Below, one piece after another: positions 19,746 through 27,915 of a stretch of 37,263 bases of DNA (position 1 is its first letter; each line of letters opens with the position of its first letter). A model generated the notes under the pieces. The model saw only the letters and a program-made list of their open reading frames with translations, searched no databases and was not told the origin of the DNA. The stretch is from Paulinella micropora (lineage: Eukaryota; Cercozoa; Imbricatea; Euglyphida). The translations under genes and the position numbers were made by a program. The stretch is from the NCBI GenBank assembly GCA_009731375.1, contig BJOX01000317.1, positions 445,127 to 482,389 of the forward strand, given 5' to 3'.

Positions 19746-22488
19746 TAGGGAAAACGACTGCTCGTATTTCAGAAAGTTGCTTAGATAGATCTTCTATAAT
19801 AAGCATGAGATTATTATTTTGTTTTTCTAAATTAACTACCTTTTCCGCCATGTGTTGAAAAGCACTGACTAATATTGGTATAAAACTTGTATATGTTATG
19901 CCTTCAAGATTTCCATTTCCATCATCTGCTTTCATTCCACTTTCAGATACAAATTCAGGAAATATTTTTTTAACTTCATCAGCAATAAATCCGTGGTTCT
20001 TTTGTTCTTTCTTTTCGTCTGATTTCAAATAATGTGAACAGCAGTTTATTTTCATTAGTTTCTCACAACAATCCCCGCAGTCTAATGTTTTAATATCTGA
20101 TTTTAGCCTCCTGTCCGATGAGTTTGTCCAATCTCCGTTAAGCGGAACATAATTATAACTGCCAGACGGCTCACCTGAAGAGTTTGAAGTAGTCCAAGCA
20201 TGTAGAATTCCCTGCGATGCACAGACCACACAATAATTTGAATATCCTCCTGATTTCATATATATTTGTGGGTCGTAAGTAGAACTTGGTCTTTGTCTTA
20301 ATGTTAAAAATCCGCTGGATGTTGTTGGAAGAGTTAATGTTGAAGAACAACTTATAGCACTCTGAGCATAGATAACTCCACTTCCCCTCGCATAAAAATT
20401 TAAGTCTTGATTGGTATTGCTTCCCGTAGCATATATTGAATTATAACCAAAACCAACTCCCTGTGTCCCGTTGCTGTGTCTGAATTCAACACCGGCAGAA
20501 GATGCTCCAAGATTGGCTGTGACATATAACCCGACTGGTGTGGCATGAGACCCACTTCTTGCTTCTCCTCTTATATCTGCCGTGCTATTAACAACAGATA
20601 TGCCTGCATTTGCGGTTATTACCCCTGTATTGCTTATGTTCATCGCCTCGCTAAATGCTATGGCTCATCCAAGTGATACTCCTGATTTGTAGTTAAAAGC
20701 GAGTTTGTTGCTCATCTTGTATATTTGAAAGTTGGAGTTTATGTTGCTTGATTTCCAGCCACCCCCCTCCCAATAACTATCAAAACTTAAAGCAATATTG
20801 TCCTGACTATAATTCAATAATTGGAATGTGGGATAAATTGATGTATGAACGAATGCTTGAATATGTGGGCCATTCGCATTTCCTTCTGTTCCATATAATT
20901 CTAAGCCACCAGTTACTCCTACTCCTTTCGTTGTTCTGCCTATGATTATCGGTTTGCCTAGTGCTGTTGTTATTTTATCACTCGTTGTTAATGTGGTTGT
21001 AGTCATGCCAGTAGTTGAAGTGATTGTTCCAGCACTTGTTATGTTGTTTGAGTTCATATCTAAGTCCCCATAAAATTGCATACCACCAGCATTGTTAAAA
21101 CGGACAATGTCAGATGAAGCACTTTCATTATCCAAAAGTTTTGAAATATAAAGACCTGCTCCTTTTACATCAAATGCTACATTCGTGAATACATAACCTC
21201 TTTGGTTCGCGGTTCCACTTGTAGCGGTATTTAGAGTAAATAAGAAATATTGATAATCACCTGATGTCTGTGAAAAGAATATATCTCCTCCATTTTGGTT
21301 TAATATCCTCGCCCCATTATATGTTATATTTCCACCATTAATGATAACTTGATTATTAAAATCAGTCGTTTGTGTTAAAGTTAGATATTTTATCGTAGTG
21401 CTCGCCCCATTAAACGTTTTACTTCCTGTCTGTTGTTAGTTTTACATTTTGTACATCTAATGTATCCACATAACTTTTGTTTGCTCCGTCCGTGGTTGCT
21501 GATGGTGTGGCTAAGTTTGTTATTCTGTTGTTGTTCAAACTTAATGTTGTTCCAGTTGCGGTTATAATTAAAGTATTACCTGAATATAATTCTACATATG
21601 AACCAGTTATTTGTATCGGATACCAAGTCGCTGTTGCTGTTTTTTGTGCTGCAATCATTCCTATTTTTGTATCAAAGGCGATGCCGATGCCGTCAAAAGT
21701 AGTAGGATTGGATGAACCCACTTACTTCTAAAGTTGATGTAAATTTTTTATTTCCTGCTATGGTTTGGTCTCCTGTTAGTTTAACCACAGAAGTATCAAG
21801 AACAGAAACATCCACACCATCAACAAGATTAACATTTGTCATGCTTTGGCTTTTCATATCAATCCCCGCACTCGCATTTATTATACTGCTAAATGTTTTA
21901 ATTCCTCCTATGGTTTGGTCTCCTGTTAGTTTAACCACCGAACCATCAACTGCAAGAGTGGTGAGATTAATTCCATTATATGTAGAAGCCCCTGAAATAG
22001 CATAACCACCCATATTTAATGCTCCTGTCATACTGGCTGTGCCGTCTAATCTAAGAAAGGGCGATGCCACATTTCGCCATTGTCCTGTGCTATAAATAAG
22101 CAGTTGATTATCTGTTGCTGTTGTTATAATCACATCACTTTGTGTATCAATACTTCCACTTGCTGACACTTTCGCGTTGTTGGAGTCGTGCTCTGATAAC
22201 CAAGTCGCGATAGCCCTACCATTTAGTTGATTTACATTCGTAATGTTTTGGTTGTTCATATTTATTCCTCCAGTCATACTGGCAGTGCCGTCTAATATCA
22301 GAATCTTCTGGCATTCTGTCTGTATTCAGACCGACTATGTTGGTATTGGTTAGGTCGGTATCTTCTGGCACTCTGTCTGTATTCAGACCGACTATGTTGG
22401 TATTGGTTAGGTCAAGGTTGGCAATTGAAAGGCTATCTGTCGCGATTTCTGACAAGCCTAAGAGCGACTTGAAGGAGGAACCTGACAT
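19735..22488 (-). pseudogene. Tail-fibre-like protein with C-terminal peptidase S74 (intramolecular chaperone) domain, broken
   Basis: A trimeric fibre/spike type protein, about 915 codons, from ATG 22488 (MSGSSFKSLLGLSE) to the TAA at 19735. The N-terminal part has tandem copies of DLTNTNIVGLNTDR, then phage-fibre style units (LDGTASMTG; SVVKLTGDQTIGGIKTFSS and a second VVKLTGDQTIAGNKKF). The C terminus carries an S74 domain starting SSDRRLKSDIKTL, then HGFIADEVKKIFPE and a final coiled coil (NLEKQNNNLMLIIEDLSKQL). In S74 proteins the domain assists trimerisation and then cleaves itself off at the Ser before DxRLK; that Ser-Asp pair is present. Lesions: frameshifts near 22290, 21710 and 21425 and an in-frame TGA at 20665-20667. 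Likely receptor-binding or adhesion fibre, by analogy. Confidence 0.82.
22304..22415. repeat. Tandem 63-bp repeat inside the fibre gene
   Basis: A unit starting TCTTCTGGCA and ending GGTTAGGTC occurs nearly twice in tandem, encoding repeated NTNIVGLNTDR(M/V)PED. A frameshift lies immediately beyond its lower end, which suggests replication slippage at this spot. Confidence 0.8.
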
Positions 22489-22552
22489 ATTCGTATATTA
22501 ATTAATTATTTATTTATTTAAAAAATACTAAAATATAGTAATCTTAGTATAA
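22489..22552. promoter_or_regulatory. Divergent promoter between fibre gene and charged-protein gene
   Basis: 64 bases, almost all A/T, separate two divergent ATGs. On the minus side ATATACGAAT precedes the ATG; on the plus side TTAGTATAA does. This is the only head-to-head pair in the element, so both genes' start signals must lie here. Confidence 0.55.
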
Positions 22553-23077
22553 ATGCCGTCTCCCGAAGCAAGTCGTAAGAACTGGGGTAAGGCTGTGGAA
22601 AGTATTAAGAGCAAAAAGCAACAAAAGATTGAAATAGCAAAAGAGAAATTAGCAAAGTGTAGAAAGGCTTATGTAGGCGATGATGAAGAGATGGAGGAAA
22701 AGATAAACCACATGGCCGAAATTGGTGTTGCTAATGATATTATTAATAGAAAAGACCAAGATAACACACCAGAAGAAAGCAGTGAGAGCGATGAAGAATG
22801 TGATTTCACAGATATCATTGCAGAAAAGATGGCTAAGATGAAAATAAGAAGAAAGAAAGCGGAAGCAAAGAAGAAAGTAAGTAAAAAGCCTGTGCCTGAG
22901 CCTGAACCTGATGAGAGCGAAAGCGAAAGTGAAGAAAGTGAAGAAGAGCCGAAGCCTAAATCTAAGAAAGGAAATGGTAAGAAGTCAAACATATCAGTTA
23001 ATGTTTATAATCAAGCAGAGAAACCAAGCAAGAAAGAACAAAATAATGATATTGAAAAATGTTTCTTAAAATTCTAA
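22553..23077 (+). CDS. Highly charged protein of unknown function
   Basis: Intact 174 residues from ATG 22553 (MPSPEASRKNWGKAVESIKS). The first 60 residues are a Lys-rich helix. Then come an acidic stretch (EESSESDEECD), a basic helix (KMAKMKIRRKKAEAKKK), a low-complexity PEPEPDESESESEESEEE block and a Lys/Ser-rich tail. The composition suggests a disordered DNA-binding or core protein. No family recognised. It lies 9 bases upstream of the integrase gene in the same direction, so the two are probably co-expressed or share regulation. Confidence 0.65.
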   Translation: MPSPEASRKNWGKAVESIKSKKQQKIEIAKEKLAKCRKAYVGDDEEMEEKINHMAEIGVANDIINRKDQDNTPEESSESDEECDFTDIIAEKMAKMKIRRKKAEAKKKVSKKPVPEPEPDESESESEESEEEPKPKSKKGNGKKSNISVNVYNQAEKPSKKEQNNDIEKCFLKF

Positions 23078-23086
23078 TAATATACA

Positions 23087-24093
23087 ATGGATAATAAGCA
23101 CACAAATCAGCAACAACAACAACAACAACAAGAAACTCCTGAGCAGACAGAGCGGAAAGAAAACCTTGAAGAAGCAATTGAAATACACAAGCAATCAAAG
23201 CCCGCTAAGATATGGAACACAATAACTGCCCCCGAGGCTAAACCACTAAGCCAAGTATTTATTGACTTAATGGATATGTCAAAGGTTGCAACAAAGAAAG
23301 GTAATGCAAACTATAATTTCGGACTAGTAGCCATTGATGTCTATAGCCGTCGTGGGTGGATTGAACCAATTAAAAATAAAACTACAGGTTATGTTTTGGA
23401 AGGATTAAAAAAAATATTTACGAAAGAAGTCCCTAAAAGTATTACTTCAGATAATGGCGGTGAGTTTAAGGGGCAAGTGGCTGAATATTTTAGACAAAAC
23501 AATATTGAGCACAGACCGGTTCAAGTAGGCGATCACAGAACAATTGGAATAATAGATAGATTTATTAGAACAATACGGAATGAATTAAATTTAATATGGG
23601 AATTTAATGAAAATTTTCAATGGGTGCCAATTTTCATGAGGTTGTTGATGCTTATAATAAAACATATCATACAACAATAAAAGCAGTTCCTATTAATGTT
23701 TATGAAGGGACTGAAAAAAACACCCAGGAAATATACAGAAATCCTTTAATTTTTGAATTCCCTAAGGGAACAAGAGTGAGAAAGGAATTAGAAAGAACTA
23801 TTTTTTCTAAAGGTGATAAACAATTCAGTAAAACCATATTTAAGGTTAAGGGCCGTAAGGGCTTCAAAGTTATCCTATCTGAAGAGGACTTAGTAAGGCC
23901 AAGTGAATTATTAAAGACCCATGTTGATGAGCAACCTGAAGAAGAAGAACCGGCAGAGCAGTTAGCCGATAAAGTTAAACAAATTACGAAAGAGAAAAAA
24001 AATATTAATTTATTAAAATCACTTGAAATTAAACCGGAAAACATACGAAGTTGTGCTAGAATGAAAAAGAAAGTTGAAAAGTTAGACCTTTAA
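23087..24093 (+). pseudogene. int: Retroviral-type (rve) integrase of Polinton class, frameshifted
   Basis: It inserts the element into the host genome. ATG 23087 is preceded by AATATACA. A glutamine tract from CAA repeats (residues 8-15) opens the protein. The catalytic core follows: VFIDLMDM (D60), TSDNGGEF (D122) and GIIDRFIRTIR (position 157). The third catalytic residue reads Asp, 35 residues after D122, where Glu is canonical. A frameshift near 23625 moves the frame. The second part (NKTYHTTIKAVPINVYEG, then FPKGTRVRKELE, FSKTIFKVKG) is the SH3-like C-terminal domain seen in Polinton integrases. No chromodomain and no clear HHCC finger. The tail is an acidic EQPEEEEPAEQ plus basic segment. 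Total about 335 codons. Confidence 0.88.
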
Positions 24094-24100
24094 TAAAATA

Positions 24101-24687
24101 TTAGTTCACAGAAACATTAACTAAAGATGCCATATTTGGCATACCATTCACTTGTAGATCCATATTTTGCGAACATAGCACTAGTTTAGGTCTACAGGTA
24201 AATGCTAGTTTAATTATGCGACCTGAGAAGCCTTGTAAATGGTTCTTACAACCATGCCGAAATGGGAGACTATTTCCGCCACGTTCGGCCAAGACCTAAC
24301 CATGATGACAGAATCTGGTTCTCCATCGCCCATCAACACTACGACATAGTTAGAAATTTCGGCGGGAGGAGACCGATATCCCCACACGATGACAGGAATA
24401 GAATTGGGCTTTGCTGTAAAAGACCACTTTGCTTCCCCAGCCTCCTTCTTTATAACGACCTGAACCTCATCAATTCTGATAACCACATTACGACTACCCA
24501 CCGGTCTGCCAATTTTTTTTCGCTCCCTCTTTTCTACTACCCCTAGGCCTATTCCAATCAGGTTGTTCAAGGGAGACATCATTGACACCATCAGTAATTC
24601 CCTAATTTGACAGACAATGAATACAAACAACAGAAGAAAAATGATTACCGCCACTGTTTGGTCTGGGGCCTTTTTTTCCTCGGTTTG
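24101..24687 (-). CDS. Partial host-type gene, membrane-anchored protein, 3' exon
   Basis: Open frame on the minus strand reaching 24214, with a second frame to 24101. The splice acceptor TGTAG is at 24688-24692, so coding begins QTEEKKAPDQ. It continues into a hydrophobic segment (VIIFLLLFVFIVC) and a basic stretch with an AT-hook-like KKIGRPVGSR. Then comes a domain with WSFTAKPNSIPVIVWGYRSPPAEISNYVVV that I do not recognise. The base composition is richer in GC than the viral genes 8 bases away, which argues for host DNA. It converges on the integrase end, so the viral right terminus has been lost here or is very short. The 3' end (24214 or 24101) is uncertain. Confidence 0.4.
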
Positions 24688-24733
24688 CTACACATACACA
24701 TACACATAAAACAAAAAGCATAAATGACATTAC
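24688..24733 (-). other. Probable 46-base spliceosomal intron
   Basis: On the minus strand, GAG then GTAATG at one end and a T-rich tract ending TGTAG at the other. Removing it joins the acidic upstream segment to the downstream frame without a shift. Confidence 0.45.
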
Positions 24734-24787
24734 CTCATTTTCAGGCTCTTCCCGCTCTGGGTCGTCGATTACAAGATGGTAAGACCA
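24734..24787 (-). CDS. Upstream exon of the host-type gene
   Basis: A short open segment encodes WSYHLVIDDPEREEPENE and ends at a good donor (GAG, then GTAATG). A stop codon lies in frame a few codons further upstream, so an acceptor AG near 24788 is needed to start the exon. Supported only by splice-site pattern and frame continuity. Confidence 0.3.
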
Positions 24788-25096
24788 ACTCTTAGAAGTT
24801 GGTTACGATGAATCATCAGAGACGTAGTAGTACCTATGCTACAGTAATGTCTCATAAGGTTCTTTCACGAACATGATTTGAAGAGTCAGTTGGCATGCAT
24901 GTGAGGGACTGTGGAGTGCCTGCACTCAGCACTATGGAAGGAGATCCCAGTTCAGAGCGTGTGTTACACTGCACTCGATAGTTCAGCAAACACTTTTTTA
25001 GACTAAAAATATAACTCGGGTGTTCAGGCGGTATTTTCGATTTCACTTTCTGTCAACGGAAAGGCTGTGCTGATTCTGAAGGCATATTTTGAAATC
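24788..25096. other. Unassigned intergenic sequence
   Basis: No convincing gene on either strand; one 64-codon minus frame (24852-25046) shows no domain features. Confidence 0.4.
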
Positions 25097-25465
25097 TAAC
25101 CCTTACTCTGGCAAGATCCACATTTGTGGATACAATCCACATTTGTGGATCTGGTTTTCAATTTGAATAAAAGCATCAGTACCCGTCGCCAAATGCTATA
25201 CTACGCTTGAGATTATTGAAATAAGAGTTGTTGAAGCGATCTGTGAAAGTTCCGATGTCATATCTGATCTGGAAGTGACTGAAATGTGCCACTGAAAATA
25301 AGTGCAAACCATTTTTTTTTTCGCTTGTTTTTGTTACTAAGTTTTCGCGGAAACTTTCTGCAGGAGCAGAGCTTCTTGAGGTCAGAGTGTCGTGTTTCAG
25401 TCAGGGAATTTGATGAGGCTTTCTTCCAACAGAAATTTCCAGAGTAGTGAAAGACTGACGAGATG

Positions 25466-25690
25466 GAAGCTAGGTGTTTCTGTCCTCTTGTTGTGCCAGG
25501 CTGTAAGGACAATCCAGACATTCACTTGAACTACGTTCGCCCTACCCTCTCATGTATGTCGAATATTTTCTTGCTATAGTTGCTGTGATGTATTCTGGCA
25601 GGATATGAATTGACACCAACAGGTATGCTATCTTTCTGTGAAATATCAGCTTCTCAGAGCGTCAGATGGCTACCTGTGAATTTCTTTCCG

Positions 25691-25737
<47 letters not shown>

Positions 25738-25908
25738 CTTCACTTTCATGTCATAGGTTTGCATGCAGAGACAGATCTTTGGAAAGAAGCACTACCTGCA
25801 CTCTGGCAGTGGCTGGACCTTTTGAATGTGTTGTCCTTTGCAAGGTTTGAGATTATCAAGCAATATTTTCACATGAATCACTATCTATTGTCTAACCCAT
25901 CTTCATGA
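25466..25908 (+). pseudogene. Possible exon remnants inside the inverted-repeat element
   Basis: An ATG near 25466 opens MEARCFCPLVVPGCKDN. A strong donor CAACAG/GTATGC is at 25621. An acceptor TCATAG ends at 25756, followed by a 50-codon frame (LWKEALPALWQWLDLLNVLS) to a TGA at 25906. The putative intron contains an AT microsatellite. This might be a remnant of a transposase or a host exon. No family recognised, and the exon chain is not proven. Confidence 0.2.
25697..25735. repeat. (AT)n microsatellite
   Basis: About 38 bases of pure AT dinucleotides. Confidence 0.95.
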
Positions 25909-25982
25909 ATGCACTACTAAGATAAACTTTTCAATAGGGGCACTTTGTTAGATATCATGCAAAAAAAATTTCCTTATGTATT

Positions 25983-26130
25983 GTTTAAGTTCCCGGAGTT
26001 TCCAATTGGTAATTTTTGTTACTAATTGGTAACATTTTTTGTTACCAATTGGAAACAGTTTGAGCCGGGTTTGCGTGAAATTTTAGCAAAAATTACCAAT
26101 TGGTAACACTGGGCCTGGGAACTTAAACAG
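25983..26130. mobile_element. Foldback MITE with 8-bp target duplication (hAT-like)
   Basis: 148 bases run from GTTTAAGTTCCC to GGGAACTTAAACAG. Both arms carry CCAATTGGTAA motifs, four copies in total, so the element can fold almost completely. TATGTATT flanks it on both sides (25975-25982 and 26131-26138). An 8-bp duplication is the hAT signature. The left end lacks two bases present in the right end. It is non-coding and nested inside the larger inverted-repeat element. Confidence 0.7.
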
Positions 26131-26477
26131 TATGTATTAATATAGGAGTTGTATAATATATATTGACAAGTGAATGATTCTTTTAAAGAGCAGACCTTTC
26201 TTTGGTAGTATTTACCTAAGAAGCCTATTAAATATAGCTTCAAGTGAGCCAGTGCAGTAAGTAACGTTGAAATTTGGCTTGACAGTGAACTAAAGAGTCA
26301 CACACGAAATAAAAATGCTGTTTGTTTTCACGTTGTAATCCTAAATTGAACCCGCAAGCATAGGTGAGCTTACTGCAGTGATTGTCATAATTTTCTAACC
26401 AAACATGCAAGTGTTTTGTTTGTTATTAATTTTATTATTTTGTTAGGTCTGAAAAATCTAATAGTCAGCCACCATTA

Positions 26478-26754
26478 CTGGGTACATTCAAGTGTCAAAC
26501 TCAGCCATCAAATTTGAGTTAAGGGTCAGCTTTCAGACTAGCTGTCAGATTTTAGATTAGCGGCCAGAATTCAAATTAGTTCAATTTAACTGTAACATTT
26601 CGCAAAAATGATACAGATTTTGCGGACGTATATAGCTGTTAAATTGAACTAATTTGAATTCTGACCACTAATTCGAATCTGACCGCTAATCTGAAATCTG
26701 GCCCTTAACTAAAATTCGATGCCACCGCTGAGTTTGACACTTGAATGTACACAG
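26478..26754. mobile_element. Foldback MITE flanked by TA (Tc1/mariner-like)
   Basis: 277 bases with arms of about 115 bases. The left starts CTGGGTACATTCAAGTGTCA; the right, inverted, starts CTGTGTACATTCAAGTGTCA. Both continue through AAACTCAGC and share GATTAGCGG and GAATTCAAATTAGTTCAA further in. TA dinucleotides flank it (26476-26477, 26755-26756), as for Tc1/mariner insertions. The spacer contains TTTTGCGGACG. No coding capacity. Confidence 0.75.
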
Positions 26755-27075
26755 TAATATCACACCGATTGTGAAGGTTTTGTTAGTTATTGAATAACGG
26801 TTTTTTGTGATGATTAGCTTCAACCTGACTCCATTTAATAATATCAATATTCATTATTACAACCGTAGTATTAAAATCCACAAATGTGTGTTCAAAACAG
26901 AAAAAAAATTACAGCATGATCCACAAATGTTGATCTTGATCCACATATGTGGAAGCAGGAGTAAGTGCTAAAGATGAAGTCTCTTAAATAGCGTCATATA
27001 CAATATAGCAAATGACAGAGGAAGGCAATTTTGTTTACACCCCACGTCACTTTTTACTCCACCCACCCCCCCCCC

Positions 27076-27085
27076 NNNNNNNNNN
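27076..27085. other. Assembly gap inside a poly-C run
   Basis: Ten N's interrupt a run of C's on both sides, a common assembly break point. Confidence 0.95.
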
Positions 27086-27320
27086 CCCCCCCCCCCTCGG
27101 GCGCTCCTCACCTAAAAACTTCTTCTGTATACCAAGAATAACTCAATAACAAATTTTGATAGGCATGATTACTTTTCATAGCATTGCCTGCTTGACAGTG
27201 GACTCCGTTTATTTTTTATAAAATATCTTTCCTTTCCACTGAAAATATTATATTGCTGCCAAGTTCGAGATGAAAAATATTATAAATTCTGATTTTTATG
27301 TTTTGGTTTGAATTTTGACA

Positions 27321-27392
27321 TTTTCAAATTAACAGCTATACTCGTCCGCAAAATATAGTAAATTTTTGCAAAATATTATAGTTAAATAGAAA
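27321..27392 (-). repeat. Diverged partial copy of the 26478-26754 MITE core
   Basis: Read on the minus strand this segment gives TTTAACTATAATATTTTGC, then TTTTGCGGACGAGTATAGCT, then GTTAATTTGAA. The MITE centre reads the same pattern in the same order. It is an inverted, older fragment about 600 bases away. Confidence 0.55.
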
Positions 27393-27483
27393 TTTTTTAA
27401 TTTGTCATAAAAATGAAAAAACTATAACAAAAATTAAAATATTGCACAAAACTCAGAAGGTATTATTTTTCTCTTACATGTCA

Positions 27484-27805
27484 TCAGCAATACCTAATCA
27501 TCTTCAGCAGCTTTTTTCTCTTGTAACTTTGTTGGTTGAACAGAAGTGTTGGCAAAGCTGACAGGCAAACATAGATCTCACATACTAGTGAAGCAATTCT
27601 CGCTATATTTGTTTGTGGTAAAAAAGACACACAAAAATAAAAATATAAAAATATTTTATTATCAAAACTGTCACCCAAGCTTGGTGATTCATTAGACCAA
27701 CCTGATTGTCAACAAGGCGCTTCCCATCTTCTTCTGTCACTAATCCTTCTTCTTCTTCTTCTTGAGCTTTGCAAAGGTTCCAAACTTCTAATGTGATTTT
27801 TAATT
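27484..27805 (-). CDS. Possible host exon(s)
   Basis: On the minus strand, CTTTTTCCAG lies immediately before 27805. The frame ELKITLEVWNLCKAQEEEEE then runs to GACAATCAG/GTTGGT at 27702, an ideal exon of 104 bases with an acidic run. A further open frame lower down (to 27484) ends KKLLKMIRYC and could be a terminal exon. No family recognised. It lies downstream of the helicase pseudogene on the same strand but has host-like splice sites that the helicase lacks. Confidence 0.35.
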
Positions 27806-27915
27806 CTGGAAAAAGCAAAATGCATATTTATTAATGAGATATTATTAACTAGGATGCATGTTTAGCTGAGCCAGCTTAACAATCTCAATACATGTGCTTA
27901 ACAGCAACTTCATTG

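Larger units (their letters stand above)
8272..24093. mobile_element. Endogenous Polinton / Polinton-like virus, decayed
   Basis: About 16 kb carries the diagnostic Polinton gene set: protein-primed type DNA polymerase B, retroviral-type rve integrase, FtsK/HerA-like packaging ATPase and a double-jelly-roll capsid protein. It also has a GIY-YIG nuclease and two fibre-type proteins. Genes at the left run rightward, the central virion block runs leftward, and the last two genes run rightward. Base composition is AT-rich and uniform across the block, unlike the more GC-rich LINE and helicase on either side. Several genes carry stops and frameshifts. Terminal inverted repeats and a 6-bp target duplication, usual for Polintons, were not found, so at least one end is probably lost. 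Limits given are those of recognisable content. Confidence 0.9.
25097..26970. mobile_element. Inverted-repeat DNA element, about 1.9 kb, host to nested MITEs
   Basis: The left end reads TAACCCTTACTC, then a near-palindrome ATCCACATTTGTGGAT twice (25116-25131, 25135-25150). The right end, inverted, reads TAGCACTTACTC, then a related ATCCACATATGTGG (26939-26952) with two more partial copies at 26876 and 26919. Matching ends plus clustered subterminal palindromes are typical of hAT-like or other cut-and-paste elements. No transposase frame was found, so the element is non-autonomous or decayed. No clear target duplication was seen. Two smaller elements are inserted within it. Confidence 0.5.

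Noticed and set aside
8380-22488. Alternative genetic code in the viral genes
   Set aside because: TAA, TAG and TGA all interrupt conserved positions, and tryptophan is normally TGG; simple decay or sequencing error explains it better.
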